DNA of 39,584 nt from Armatimonadota bacterium (GCA_025353925.1 JANXNV010000069.1:1-39584), one strand, 5' to 3'. Counted from the first letter of the stretch, positions 31,413 through 39,584 are shown. The notes: a model not told the origin generated them from the letters alone. Numbers and translations are program-made.

Positions 31413-32114
31413 CTAACCCGGCAGTGCCAGCGTCAATCTTTGGCCCCGGCAGCGCGAGGCGCAGGCGATGATTTTCCCCTTGTGCATCTCCCCTTCGGAC
31501 AGGCAGCGGTCACGGTGGTCGGCCTCGCCGCTCAAAACGTGCATCTCGCAGGTGCCGCACTGCCCCACTCGGCAGGAGGAGGCAATCGGCACCCCCGCGC
31601 GTTCCAGTGCTTCCAAAATCGTCTCCCGGATGCCGACTTTGACCTCCACGGACAGCTCGGGCAGGTGGACCAGGAACGGCAGGGAGCCGCTCACCGGCGG
31701 CGAAGCGAACTCCTCGAAATGAACATGTGACGACGGCCAGCCCAGCTCCGCCGCCGCGCCGCTGACGGCGGAAATTAGAGAATGCGGGCCGCAGACATAA
31801 ACGTGTGTCCCCAAAGGCTGATGCGCCAGCACCGCCGCCGGTGACAGACGTGAGCCTTCCTCCGAAATGTAGAAACGCGTATGCGACCCGTACTCACCGC
31901 AAAGCTGCTCCCAAAACGCCCCCTCCATGCGGTCCCGAAACGCATAATGCAGCTCACAGGCCGCCCCCGATCGCCGCAGTGCCGCGAGATGCGCGAGAAA
32001 CGGCGTCACGCCGATGCCCCCGGCATCCAGCCCGAGCTGCCCCGAGGTCAGAAATAGGTGTCGCCGGGCCGTCGTGTCGAGTTCCAGCCCGGCATAAACC
32101 GGCTTGCTTTTCAC
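31413..32114 (-). CDS. Ferredoxin-reductase protein lacking its FAD domain (NAD + 2Fe-2S domains)
   Basis: 233 aa instead of about 320 for PDR/VanB-type reductases. The NAD-binding half is present (AGGIGVTPFLAHL at 31-43, VYVCGPHSLI at 105-114), as is the plant-type 2Fe-2S domain with Cys181, Cys186, Cys189 and Cys218. The FAD-binding barrel with its RxYS motif should precede but is missing; the frame begins with MKSKPVYAGL, then DTTARRHLFL, then a small repeat-like insertion before AGGIG. GTG 32114 overlaps the cupin stop (GTGA). It may have been the electron donor of the DUF3445 demethylase. The missing domain fits the deletion pattern of the next gene. Confidence 0.75.
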   Translation of the reverse strand: MKSKPVYAGLELDTTARRHLFLTSGQLGLDAGGIGVTPFLAHLAALRRSGAACELHYAFRDRMEGAFWEQLCGEYGSHTRFYISEEGSRLSPAAVLAHQPLGTHVYVCGPHSLISAVSGAAAELGWPSSHVHFEEFASPPVSGSLPFLVHLPELSVEVKVGIRETILEALERAGVPIASSCRVGQCGTCEMHVLSGEADHRDRCLSEGEMHKGKIIACASRCRGQRLTLALPG

Positions 32115-32542
32115 GAAGTGCAGCCCGGTGTCGCTACGGTCCCGTCAAATCCGGGCAGGAAGGACGGCTCCGGGCCGCGATGTCCGGCGAAGACGGTGGT
32201 GCCGTCGCTTTCGGCCGGAAACATGACCAGGCAGGGCGGGGTGAAAACGTAAATATCACCGGGGCCAGCTTCGTACCGTACGCCTCCTTCGTCCTTGACC
32301 ACAATTTTGCCGGTAACGATGGTTTTGACTTCCAGGTACTCGTAGAAGAACGGGAAATCTACCGAAGGCCGCATCTCGAACCGACCCATGGTCAGCAGCT
32401 TTTTCTCGCTGGATATGGGAATGTCGATGATCGTGCTTTTCAGGCCAGGACACTGATAGGAGTGTTTCAGGTCGACCTGCGACGGAGTGCCGCTTTTGAT
32501 GAGTTGAATACCCGGCTTCTGCGAGAATGGTGGTGCGGTCAT
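32111..32542 (-). CDS. Cupin-domain protein
   Basis: 143 aa with one cupin fold: strands around GRFEMRPSVDFPFFYEYLEVKTIV, the second motif GGVRYEAGPGDIYVFTPP and a final FPAESDGTTVFAGHRGP. It resembles EutQ-like small cupins of amine-utilisation loci. The last residues (GFDGTVATPGCTS) may be out of the original frame, since the gene abuts the truncated reductase. A good ACAGGAG ribosome site precedes ATG 32542. It could serve as sensor, isomerase or chaperone; unknown. Confidence 0.75.
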   Translation of the reverse strand: MTAPPFSQKPGIQLIKSGTPSQVDLKHSYQCPGLKSTIIDIPISSEKKLLTMGRFEMRPSVDFPFFYEYLEVKTIVTGKIVVKDEGGVRYEAGPGDIYVFTPPCLVMFPAESDGTTVFAGHRGPEPSFLPGFDGTVATPGCTS

Positions 32543-32558
32543 CGATTTCTCCTGTCAA

Positions 32559-33266
32559 TTACAGAGCGGTCTTCCAGATTTCTTTTTCTGTTTTATCGAA
32601 GTTGTAAAGCTTTTTGCCGGAAACGATCTTTTTGAAGTCAGCGGGGACCATGTCCATGCCCGCATCGGTCAGGGCCTCGGAGAGCAAAGTGATGTCGGCC
32701 TCAGTCAAGTCCGTCTGGATCGCGTCGCTGCCCAGTGCGTCAATGCTGCCCCGAATATAAATCTTGCCCTCATAAAGAGAATCGCCCAGGGCTTCCCCGG
32801 CATTGCCGCCGACAATCATCACACCCTTCTGCATCATAAAGCCAGTCATGTAGCCGACATCGCCGCCGACCACCAGAGTTCCGCCCTTCATGGCGACTCC
32901 GCAGCGTGCTCCGGCATCCCCGCCCACGATGACTGTCCCGCCGCGCATGGTCGCACCCGCCGCCGACCCGGCGGATCCGGCGATCTGCACCCGGCCCGCC
33001 ATCAGGTTCTCACCTAGGCCCCAGCCTGCGCCGCCTTTGACATCCACGGCCACACCTTCGCACAGTCCGGCGCAGTAGTAGCCGACATGGCCTTCTATCC
33101 GGATCGTCAGCGGCGTCGTCAGCCCGACCGCTAGGTTGTGGCGGCTGTCCGGGTTCAGCAGAATAACTTCCGCCTCCATGCCCCGGCTTGCCGCCTCCTT
33201 GAGAAACATGTTGATCTCGCGGGTGCTGCGGCCTTCGCAGTCAAATGTCTTCACGCCCTCTCCCAT
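32559..33266 (-). CDS. GXGXG-motif glutamate-synthase subunit (MgsB/GlxC-like)
   Basis: 235 aa, a right-handed beta-helix like the C-terminal domain of glutamate synthase large subunits. The repeats are visible: GHVGYYCAGLCEGVAVDVKG, then GENLMAGRVQI, GATMRGGTVIVGGDAG, GVAMKGGTLVVGGDVG, MMQKGVMIVGGNAG. It is the structural part that links the amidotransferase and FMN subunit. Its start overlaps the end of the amidotransferase gene by 16 bp. Full length. Confidence 0.9.
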   Translation of the reverse strand: MGEGVKTFDCEGRSTREINMFLKEAASRGMEAEVILLNPDSRHNLAVGLTTPLTIRIEGHVGYYCAGLCEGVAVDVKGGAGWGLGENLMAGRVQIAGSAGSAAGATMRGGTVIVGGDAGARCGVAMKGGTLVVGGDVGYMTGFMMQKGVMIVGGNAGEALGDSLYEGKIYIRGSIDALGSDAIQTDLTEADITLLSEALTDAGMDMVPADFKKIVSGKKLYNFDKTEKEIWKTAL

Positions 33267-34162
33267 ACACGTACCTCCCGTGGCTTGATTTCTTTGATGA
33301 CCGCGTCCTGCCCGAGCAGGCGGTAAAGTGCCTGCGGCTCGGACCCCAGCGCGACCTGCGTTTCAGTCTCCACATACAGCAGCGGCTTGGTCGCAAAAGG
33401 GTCTCGGACGACCCCGAGGCCATTCGCCGTCGCCACAATGCAGGAGTAGGAGCCGTCCAGCTCTTTGCCCGCCGCCGCCAATGCTTCATGCAGCGACAGC
33501 CCCGCAGCCATCTTGCGGCCTAAATAGATGCCGATGATTTCCGAGTCGTTGTGGCTGGCGAACCCAAAGCCTTCCGCCTCGAAGCGCAGACGCAGCTTGT
33601 GATAGTTCGTGATGTGGCCGTTGTGGGTCACGGCAAGATCAGGATAGGGGCGACCCCAGAAAGGCTGGGCATGAGCGGGGTCAATTTTCGACTCCGTCGC
33701 CAGCCGCAGGTGCGCGATCCCGTGCGTCCCTGTCAGGGACCCGACCGAGCCTTCGAGTCCGTCCGCCAGGCCGACTGCCTTCTCCACGGTCATTCGAACG
33801 CCCATGCCGGAGACGGTCGAACCAGGCAGTCCCGCTTCCAGTGCCTGAATGAGTGCCAGATCGGCCTCTAATGCGTTCCCCGACGCGGGCCGGATGGCGG
33901 CGGAAAATCCGGCCTTCTCCGGGCAGAGTTCGCTCAACCGACCTTTGCCCAAGTCAAGTATCTCGCGTGGCTCGGGCAGCGGCCTGGAAAGCGGCATCAT
34001 CACCTGCAGGTGCAGCCCCGAGTTTGCGCCACCAAAGACGGCCATGCCCGCTGAGTCCATGCCCCGATGCTGCAGACATGTCGCCATGGTCAGCAGTGCC
34101 CGCCCAATCGCTGCAGGCTCCTCAGTCACTTGTTTATGCAAAACGCCCGCAATGCCGCACAT
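33251..34162 (-). CDS. Class-II glutamine amidotransferase (MgsA/GlxB-like)
   Basis: 303 aa. The catalytic Cys is residue 2 (MCGIAGVLH), exposed after Met removal. LQHRGMDSAGMAVFGG, LRLATESK and VTHNGHITNYHKLR are the other Ntn-hydrolase loops. It frees ammonia, or moves the glutamine/methylamine side, for the FMN subunit. First gene of the operon, with AAGAGGAG before the ATG at 34162 and a leader of about 150 nt from the promoter. Confidence 0.92.
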   Translation of the reverse strand: MCGIAGVLHKQVTEEPAAIGRALLTMATCLQHRGMDSAGMAVFGGANSGLHLQVMMPLSRPLPEPREILDLGKGRLSELCPEKAGFSAAIRPASGNALEADLALIQALEAGLPGSTVSGMGVRMTVEKAVGLADGLEGSVGSLTGTHGIAHLRLATESKIDPAHAQPFWGRPYPDLAVTHNGHITNYHKLRLRFEAEGFGFASHNDSEIIGIYLGRKMAAGLSLHEALAAAGKELDGSYSCIVATANGLGVVRDPFATKPLLYVETETQVALGSEPQALYRLLGQDAVIKEIKPREVRVWERA

Positions 34163-34318
34163 AAGCTTCTCCTCTTAAAATACACAAAGAACTCAAAAAC
34201 AGAAAAACGCCTTTTCAGTTTGCGTTTCATCCAGAAAGCGGATGTGTGCAAATCGAAAAGACGTCTTCGCCTTCGTCACCGGTTTCACGCGGCGCAGACC
34301 GCCGTTGGCCTGATGGTT

Positions 34319-34348
34319 TACTATATCATAGTATTTTCAGAATGTCAA
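34319..34348 (-). promoter_or_regulatory. Promoter of the amine/glutamate operon with palindromic operator
   Basis: Minus strand: TTGACA (34348-34343), 17 bp, TATAGT (34325-34320), start near 34313. A perfect 15-bp inverted repeat TACTAT-ATC-ATAGTA (34319-34333) covers the -10 box and the end of the spacer, a good repressor site. Confidence 0.85.
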
Positions 34349-34559
34349 GCAGGTAGTAATAATTTTGCTAAATATATTTGCGATATGCAAGATAAGCAAC
34401 AAATACTATTGCTATAAGTTAGGCTGCACGCTCGTAAAATAGAAAAATGCCATTTTCTCAATGCTTACCGGGCCGGCGGAAACAGGGGAAAACGACGTCT
34501 TTGTTTCGTTTCCTACTATGACACGCGGAAAAGGGTCTGTCAAGTCAAATTTATTCCGC

Positions 34560-34588
34560 TTGACAAGATCGAAGAACCATGATACAAT
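34560..34588 (+). promoter_or_regulatory. Promoter of LacI-family gene
   Basis: TTGACA (34560-34565), 17 bp, TACAAT (34583-34588), start near 34595. An inverted repeat TGAAAT-13-ATTTCA (34596-34601 and 34615-34620; 8 of 10 bp match when extended) follows at the start site and includes TTTTACTAAA. It may be an autoregulatory operator of the LacI protein. Confidence 0.8.
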
Positions 34589-34641
34589 CGGTTAGTGAAA
34601 TGTTTTACTAAATGATTTCATTAGAGGCGGAACGAAAAGAA

Positions 34642-35703
34642 ATGCGTCAGTACCGAAAATCAACGATCAAAGATGTCGCTGTGCATGCAGGTGTTTCCAC
34701 CACAACCGTCTCCGTGTTTGTCAGCGGACGGCCGCAGGTCTGCTCGCCGGAGACAGCCGAGCGGATCCGCACGGCGATCACGACGCTGCATTACACTCCT
34801 TCCTCGCTGACCCAGGGACTGCGGCAGCGGACGACACGCACAATCGGAGTTTGCCTGTGGGGCGGGGTGGCTTCCTTGTTTCGGTTTGGATATGGGTTCG
34901 AGCATGACTTCCTGCGCGGGGTGATGGCAGAGGCCGATGCTCGCGACTACTCGCTCCTGTACTATCCGGCTTCAGTTCGCGGCAGCAGCTCCTGCGACGC
35001 ATTCTTGGATGGGCGTGTCGACGGTGTCCTGTACGCGACCCCGGACGGGAACGCCCGCAAGGAGAAGCTTGTGGCGGCGGGCCTGCCGGTGGTTTCCGTC
35101 TGGCAATCCGGGGATGTGCCGGACGGTGCTGGCTATGTCGATGCCGACGAAGCCGGTGTCGTCAGCTTGGCTCTCGCGCATTTACGGGAGTTGGGGCACC
35201 GGCGCATTGCACATCTCCCCGGCCCGTTCGCGCTTCGGCCCGAGGCTGGAGTCACCCATGTCGACCGGATCGCCGTGCAGCGACACGAAGCCTACTGCCT
35301 GTTTCAGCAGCAGGATCAGGCCTACGATCCGCTCCTGGTCGCCGGTGCCCAGGACTGGGAGCACGGAACGGCGCGGGAAGCTCTGGCGGCATGGCGTCTG
35401 CTTCCGGAACCGCCGACCGCCGTATTCTGTGCCAACGATATCCTAGCGGCTTCCGTCCTGGCACTGGCCCCGGAGTTCGGCTGGCGCGTGCCGCAGGATC
35501 TCTCGGTGGTTGGTGTCGACAACGCTCCGTTTTCAGCGCAGTCAAAACCCGCTTTGACCACGGTGGAAGTGCCGGTGGAGCAGATCGGGCATGAAGCGGT
35601 CCGGGTACTGCTTGACCTGCTCGGCGGCAAGCCGGTCTCTGAGTGCCGGGTGATCGTGCCGGTTTCCCGACTAATTCTTCGCGACAGCACCCAACGTTTG
35701 TAG
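34642..35703 (+). CDS. LacI-family transcriptional regulator
   Basis: 353 aa from ATG 34642, which puts the helix-turn-helix at the N-terminus as usual: [20 protein letters not shown], with the hinge region [11 protein letters not shown]. The periplasmic-binding-protein-like effector domain follows ([63 protein letters not shown]). In-frame ATG 34612 would add ten residues and is within the inverted repeat. It is followed in the same direction by a DUF1559 protein and two glycoside hydrolases, so it probably responds to a sugar released from their substrate. Confidence 0.9.
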   Translation: MRQYRKSTIKDVAVHAGVSTTTVSVFVSGRPQVCSPETAERIRTAITTLHYTPSSLTQGLRQRTTRTIGVCLWGGVASLFRFGYGFEHDFLRGVMAEADARDYSLLYYPASVRGSSSCDAFLDGRVDGVLYATPDGNARKEKLVAAGLPVVSVWQSGDVPDGAGYVDADEAGVVSLALAHLRELGHRRIAHLPGPFALRPEAGVTHVDRIAVQRHEAYCLFQQQDQAYDPLLVAGAQDWEHGTAREALAAWRLLPEPPTAVFCANDILAASVLALAPEFGWRVPQDLSVVGVDNAPFSAQSKPALTTVEVPVEQIGHEAVRVLLDLLGGKPVSECRVIVPVSRLILRDSTQRL

Positions 35704-35726
35704 AACAGCAGGAGGAGAGAGAAATT

Positions 35727-36617
35727 ATGAAACATTGCCAACCACGGAAGCCTCTGGGCTTCACCTTAATCGAGCTGCTTGTCGTAATTGCTATTATTGC
35801 AATACTGGCAGCGATTCTGTTCCCGGTCTTCCAGAAAGTGCGCGAGAACGCACGTCGAGCCTCGTGCCAGTCAAACTTGAAGCAGTTAGGACTGGGAATT
35901 GTTCAATATACTCAGGATTCCGATGAAACCATGCCAAACGGCACCAGTCTCTACACGGCGGCGGGCGCGGGATGGGCTGGTCAGATCTATTCCTACGTCA
36001 AAAGCACTGGGGTCTACAGATGCCCTGACGACCCGACGGCATCCGCTCCCAATAGTACCAATCCGAATGATAGTGATGTCGTCTCCTACGGTTACAATTC
36101 CAACAATGGGATACACGTATTTCCTGAGCCTAGTGTTCCGCAGGCCGTCTCCCTAGCCTCTTTCAATGCCGTTGCCAGCACTGTGACACTGTTCGAAGTC
36201 ACGGGCAGCAACGGCTACTCCCTCACAAAGCCGAACTCCTTCGGTTACTTTGACGCCTGCCCGCTGCCGAACTCCGGCGCGTCCCCTGCCGGTTATGGGG
36301 AGGGGTCTCCTTACACGATGGTCGGAAACAACAATGACCAGGGAGGTCCTCCGTTTACCCTCAAGTACGCCACAGGATACTTCACGAACTTGCCCGCCGC
36401 CAACCGAGGAGAGTTTTCGGCCCCGACCGGTCTTCACACGGACGGCTCCAATTATGCCTTTGCCGACGGGCATGTCAAATGGCTGCGAGCTTCTGCAGTC
36501 TCCCCAGGGCTGAATAACGACACACCGGGTGACTGCGGCAACAACACTTGGAGCTACAACAAAGTGGCGGCGGCAACCGGCTGCAGCAAATTCTCTGCGA
36601 CTTTCAGTCTCAAATAA
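35727..36617 (+). CDS. DUF1559-family prepilin-like secreted protein
   Basis: 296 aa from ATG 35727 (GGAGGAG upstream). The leader PRKPLG is followed by [20 protein letters not shown] with Glu at +5, then [20 protein letters not shown] and the sequence [10 protein letters not shown], the exact style common in Armatimonadota. The C-terminal block [14 protein letters not shown] is the H-X9-DG end of DUF1559 proteins. These are thought to be cut by prepilin peptidase and placed on the surface or in pili. Possibly involved in binding or handling polysaccharide together with the hydrolases behind it. Confidence 0.92.
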   Translation: MKHCQPRKPLGFTLIELLVVIAIIAILAAILFPVFQKVRENARRASCQSNLKQLGLGIVQYTQDSDETMPNGTSLYTAAGAGWAGQIYSYVKSTGVYRCPDDPTASAPNSTNPNDSDVVSYGYNSNNGIHVFPEPSVPQAVSLASFNAVASTVTLFEVTGSNGYSLTKPNSFGYFDACPLPNSGASPAGYGEGSPYTMVGNNNDQGGPPFTLKYATGYFTNLPAANRGEFSAPTGLHTDGSNYAFADGHVKWLRASAVSPGLNNDTPGDCGNNTWSYNKVAAATGCSKFSATFSLK

Positions 36618-36651
36618 AGCGGCTTTCAGTATCCAATGAAGGAGTAAATCG

Positions 36652-37950
36652 ATGCGCATCCTGCTACTATTTATGGTACTGCTGACCCTCTCAAACAGCA
36701 CTGTCCAGGCGGACACGACATATACGCCGCCCACCGATAAAATCGATGCCGCCTATTTTGGCATCAATATCCGCTATCCCGATACCAGCCCCTGGCCGGA
36801 TTTCGACGGCGTCAACCGGCCCGTCTCTACGCGCATCTGGGCGAACGGCACTTCATGGTACCAAATAGAGCCGAATGCACCTGACAGCACCGGGCATCAC
36901 TACGATTTTACGGTACTCGACAAACTCATTGCCCAGGCCAATTTACACGGGGCAAATCCCATTATCGTCCTGGGGATGACTCCGATCTGGGCCGCGAAAT
37001 ATCCGAATGTCAACGCGGGGAATTGGAGTCAGGGGTATTCGTCGATTCCGGCGAATATGAATGACTGGAAAAGCTATGTCACGGCGGTCGTGACCCACTG
37101 CAAGGGCCGCGTCTTCTGGTATGAGATCTGGAATGAACCGAATACGACCGAGTTTTGGACCGGAAACTTCAATCCTGCTTCCGGGGCGGCACTCGATGTC
37201 TACAACGATCAGGTGCTTCCAATGATCTCGATGGCGAGTACCGCTTACACGGCAATCAAAGCCGCCGATCCACGGACTTATGTCTTGTCGCCTTCGTCTT
37301 ATAGCGTCTCCTGGCTGGACTCGTATCTCTATGCCGGCGGGATAAACTCCTGCGACAATATCGCTTACCACAACTATGGCGGCCCCGCCGCAACGCCGGA
37401 AGGGCGCTTTCAGGAACTGCTTTCGGTCCGTGCGACGATGAGCAAGTATAACGCCGGGGGAAGATGGCTCTTTTCCACGGAGTCCGGATTCATCCGCCAG
37501 CTGAATGAACCTACCCTCAGCGATACGCTCGCGGGCCAATATCTTGGCCGATTCTTGGTGCTAAGCTGGGCGGGAACCGCGCGCCGCGCCTACTGGTACT
37601 CATGGGACGATATCGCTTGCACAGCCGCCGAGCTGATGTATGTCGACAGTGCCGGGAATCTCCAGACCAGCACGGCGGGTCTTCAATATCCAGTCTACCG
37701 CTCGTGGCTGATCGGCTGCACCATGACCGCCGTCAGCTCAGACGATTGGGGTACCTGGACTGCCGAAGTGACTCGCCCGGATGGATCACGCGGCTGGCTG
37801 ATCTGGAACATCAACGGAAACAGCACCTATAGCCTGCCCTCCGCCTGGGGTGTCAAGTATGCACGCACTCCCAACGGAGCCGTCCGAGCCACCAATGGTA
37901 CCCTGACGCAAAGCACCGATCAGTCGGTGACGTTCTTCACACAAAAATAG
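36652..37950 (+). CDS. Secreted clan GH-A glycoside hydrolase (GH39-like)
   Basis: 432 aa. Signal peptide 1-20 (cut after VQA). The TIM-barrel acid/base is Glu162 in WYEIWNEPN and the nucleophile is probably Glu277 in LFSTESGF, a spacing that fits clan GH-A families such as GH39 or GH5-like enzymes. HHYDFTVLDKLIAQANLHG and IIVLGMTP are early barrel strands. The C-terminal ~100 residues form a beta domain. AAGGAG precedes ATG 36652. It lies 34 bp after the DUF1559 gene and 8 bp before the GH10 gene, in one operon. Confidence 0.8.
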   Translation: MRILLLFMVLLTLSNSTVQADTTYTPPTDKIDAAYFGINIRYPDTSPWPDFDGVNRPVSTRIWANGTSWYQIEPNAPDSTGHHYDFTVLDKLIAQANLHGANPIIVLGMTPIWAAKYPNVNAGNWSQGYSSIPANMNDWKSYVTAVVTHCKGRVFWYEIWNEPNTTEFWTGNFNPASGAALDVYNDQVLPMISMASTAYTAIKAADPRTYVLSPSSYSVSWLDSYLYAGGINSCDNIAYHNYGGPAATPEGRFQELLSVRATMSKYNAGGRWLFSTESGFIRQLNEPTLSDTLAGQYLGRFLVLSWAGTARRAYWYSWDDIACTAAELMYVDSAGNLQTSTAGLQYPVYRSWLIGCTMTAVSSDDWGTWTAEVTRPDGSRGWLIWNINGNSTYSLPSAWGVKYARTPNGAVRATNGTLTQSTDQSVTFFTQK

Positions 37951-37958
37951 GATATCCC

Positions 37959-39584
37959 GTGAAAATTCTACTCTTTCTCGCACTGCTGTTTGTCATCTTG
38001 GTGCCTGCGAATGCACAGCAGGCAGATCTTCTCGCGGCTGCGGCTCCGATGTCGCTCTGGAATCCGCCAGGCGGTGCGGTCTTGACCACGCTTCCCGCGG
38101 ACGGCAGCCCCGGCGGCTTCGGTCAGATGCTTCGGGTCGTGGTTACGAAACCGGCGGAGGCGGAGAACATGGTCTCTCTGACCCAGATTCTTCCCGCCGC
38201 CATCCCGAGCCGCCGGACCCTGCGGCTGCACTTCTGGGGACGCTCGGCGAACCGCAGCCCGGTCCGCGCCACATATGAAAGAAACGGACCCCCCTGGGAC
38301 AGTGCGCTGAATGAAACTGTGGCATTGACGCCGCAGTGGAAAGAATACGCCTTTCCACTGAGCACCTCTGCTTACCCGGCGGGCGGCGCACAGGTACACT
38401 TCTTAGTCGGCCAGCAGATCGGCACCGTCGATCTTGCCGGGATACGGCTGGAAGATTTTGAAACCGCCGCACTTGGCAGTGTTCCCCGTCTCGGCTGGGA
38501 CCCGTACGGCGGGCAGGTCCATGATGATCTGTGGCGTCCGGCGGCTCAGGCACGAATCAAGAAATTTCGCATGGGGAATCTCGTGGTCAAGGTGATCGAT
38601 GCCGCAGGTAAGCCCGTTCCAAACGCCCAGGTGCATGTGGAGCAGATACGCCACAAGTTCGGCTTCGGCACGGCGATCAGTGACACCTGGCTCTTCGACC
38701 AATCGCCGGACGGTGACAAGTATCGGCAGGCGGTGCTGAAAGATTACAACTATGTCCTGTCGGAGAACGCGCTGAAATGGGACTTCGCGTATGGGCCGGC
38801 CTCGCCCGCCTATTCGCCGCCGAACTTCGCTCCCGGCGGTAAAATGCAGGACTGGTACGACGCACACGGCCTCCGGTCATTCGCCGAGCCGCTGCTCTGG
38901 CCCGGCACCCGGTGGTGCCCCGTCTGGACACGCGCCCTGCACGGTCAGCCGCTGCGCGACGCGATTCATTCACATATTACGGACTATGTGACCCGCACCA
39001 AAGGGCGTGTCGATCACTGGTACGCCTTGAACGAAGGGCTGACCAACACCGATATTGCCGCCGATGTCGGGCGTGAGATCTATGCCCAGGCTTTCTTCTG
39101 GGCTAAAGAAGCCGACCCTGCGCTGAAGCTCGGTTACAATGACAACCAGATTTTCAGCATCACCAGCGGCACCGTAGGTCAGTATGATGCACAGGTAGAC
39201 GCCCTGTTGCAGTATCTCATCACCGACCAGAAGGCACCAGTCAGCTACCTTGGAATTCAGGCCCATATGGGTGAGAACGGGGGCGGATTAGTCCCTCCGC
39301 AAGCCCTGATTGCCAACCTTGACCACTGGGCGACCTACAAGATGCCGATCGAGATCACCGAGTTCGACATGGGCATCTCCGACGATGCCGTCGAGGGTCA
39401 GTACATGGAGGAGTTTATGACGGCGATCTTCTCGCACCCTTCCGTTTCGGCGTTTGTTCAGTGGGGATTCTGGGAGAAAGACTCGTGGCGTGCCGCCGAA
39501 GGCGGCGCAATCATCAAGGCCGATTGGACCCCGCGCCCGGCGCAGAAAGTCTTCGAACAGCTCGTGCTGCACGATTGGTGGACT
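37959..39584 (+). CDS. Secreted GH10 xylanase-like enzyme with N-terminal carbohydrate-binding domain (3' partial)
   Basis: 542 codons to the window end, no stop reached. Starts at GTG 37959 (AGGA six bases upstream) with a signal peptide 1-19. Residues about 30-170 look like a CBM4/9-type beta-sandwich (LRLHFWGRSANRSPV, FPLSTSAYP). A short linker strand VVKVIDAAGKPVPNAQV leads into the GH10 barrel: FGFGTAISDTW, SENALKWDF, WYALNEGLTN with acid/base Glu359, and EITEFDMGI with nucleophile Glu468. The normal WHTQ/WH region is replaced by PLLWPGTRW. It would cut xylan or a related beta-glycan outside the cell. Confidence 0.87.
   Translation, partial: MKILLFLALLFVILVPANAQQADLLAAAAPMSLWNPPGGAVLTTLPADGSPGGFGQMLRVVVTKPAEAENMVSLTQILPAAIPSRRTLRLHFWGRSANRSPVRATYERNGPPWDSALNETVALTPQWKEYAFPLSTSAYPAGGAQVHFLVGQQIGTVDLAGIRLEDFETAALGSVPRLGWDPYGGQVHDDLWRPAAQARIKKFRMGNLVVKVIDAAGKPVPNAQVHVEQIRHKFGFGTAISDTWLFDQSPDGDKYRQAVLKDYNYVLSENALKWDFAYGPASPAYSPPNFAPGGKMQDWYDAHGLRSFAEPLLWPGTRWCPVWTRALHGQPLRDAIHSHITDYVTRTKGRVDHWYALNEGLTNTDIAADVGREIYAQAFFWAKEADPALKLGYNDNQIFSITSGTVGQYDAQVDALLQYLITDQKAPVSYLGIQAHMGENGGGLVPPQALIANLDHWATYKMPIEITEFDMGISDDAVEGQYMEEFMTAIFSHPSVSAFVQWGFWEKDSWRAAEGGAIIKADWTPRPAQKVFEQLVLHDWWT

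Larger units (their letters stand above)
34163..34611. promoter_or_regulatory. 449-bp intergenic region between divergent amine operon and LacI gene
   Basis: It holds the two consensus promoters listed below, a palindrome over one -10 box and a leader with hairpins. On the minus strand the leader of the amine operon (about 34313-34163) contains GGCG-GTCTG-CGCC and AAACGC-loop-GCGTTT followed by T-rich DNA, the second a weak attenuator-like hairpin. I compared it by eye with glycine, glutamine and guanidine riboswitch motifs and saw no match. The central part (34350-34540) is AT-rich with no ORF I would call. Confidence 0.6.

Noticed and set aside
34163-34313. Riboswitch in the leader of the amidotransferase gene
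   Set aside because: Hairpins are present, but I could not match glycine, glutamine (glnA) or guanidine consensus cores, so no class is claimed.

Overview
The window is about 39.6 kb of GC-rich, gene-dense bacterial chromosome. The best guess for its source is a member of the Armatimonadota. The hints are a DUF1559-type prepilin-like protein next to a LacI regulator and secreted glycoside hydrolases, a copper-amine-oxidase-like stalk protein, and a microbial rhodopsin with its own retinal-synthesis genes. This assignment is inference from gene content; there is no rRNA here. I see no insertion sequence, phage, CRISPR array or origin.

Layout. 1-65: start of a membrane protein on the minus strand. 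274-2474: a LuxE-like/LuxC-like fatty-acid activation and reduction pair. 2436-4127: a metallo-beta-lactamase-fold protein, a STAS anti-sigma antagonist and two small proteins. 4124-6966 (minus): a Ser/Thr kinase translationally coupled to an ArsB-type permease. 7115-8769: tRNA-Glu(CTC) behind a near-consensus promoter, then a family-4 uracil-DNA glycosylase and a Cof-type HAD phosphatase. 8671-13414 (minus): a continuous run lipB - orf92 - Lon N-domain protein - rhodopsin - lycopene cyclase - Blh (beta-carotene cleavage). 13434-16563: TSUP permease, a pilin-like protein, a diacylglycerol-kinase-like protein and a CobS-like protein that lacks the usual acidic residues. 16616-21015: a DUF4143-type AAA ATPase with a palindrome inside its promoter, an aldehyde dehydrogenase, an extended SDR and a YqhA-like membrane protein. 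21135-26025 (minus): PRC-barrel protein, stalk protein, and a proton-pumping pyrophosphatase of the K+-independent type.

26195-34162 (minus) is one long operon for amine/glutamate metabolism. From its promoter it reads: class-II glutamine amidotransferase, GXGXG protein, cupin, ferredoxin reductase, heme-dependent N-demethylase (DUF3445)/MOSC fusion, glutamine-synthetase remnant, FMN-type glutamate synthase, FAD amine oxidase, and an intact glutamine-synthetase-family enzyme. Amidotransferase + GXGXG + FMN synthase correspond to the three pieces of N-methylglutamate synthase / Glx-type glutamate synthase. With the glutamine-synthetase-like enzyme and the FAD oxidase they suggest handling of methylated amines. 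The middle of this operon (about 30.1-32.1 kb) carries several deletion junctions that truncate or fuse genes.

34642-39584: a LacI-family regulator, a DUF1559 protein, a clan GH-A glycosidase and a GH10 xylanase-like enzyme that runs off the end of the window; together a polysaccharide-use locus.

Two light- or ion-energy modules sit in the same neighbourhood: a proton-pump-like rhodopsin (Asp-Thr-Lys motif) with crtY and blh, and a membrane pyrophosphatase. The rhodopsin frame is interrupted by a single in-frame TAG while everything after it stays conserved. This is the most interesting point to verify, together with the mosaic N-demethylase region.
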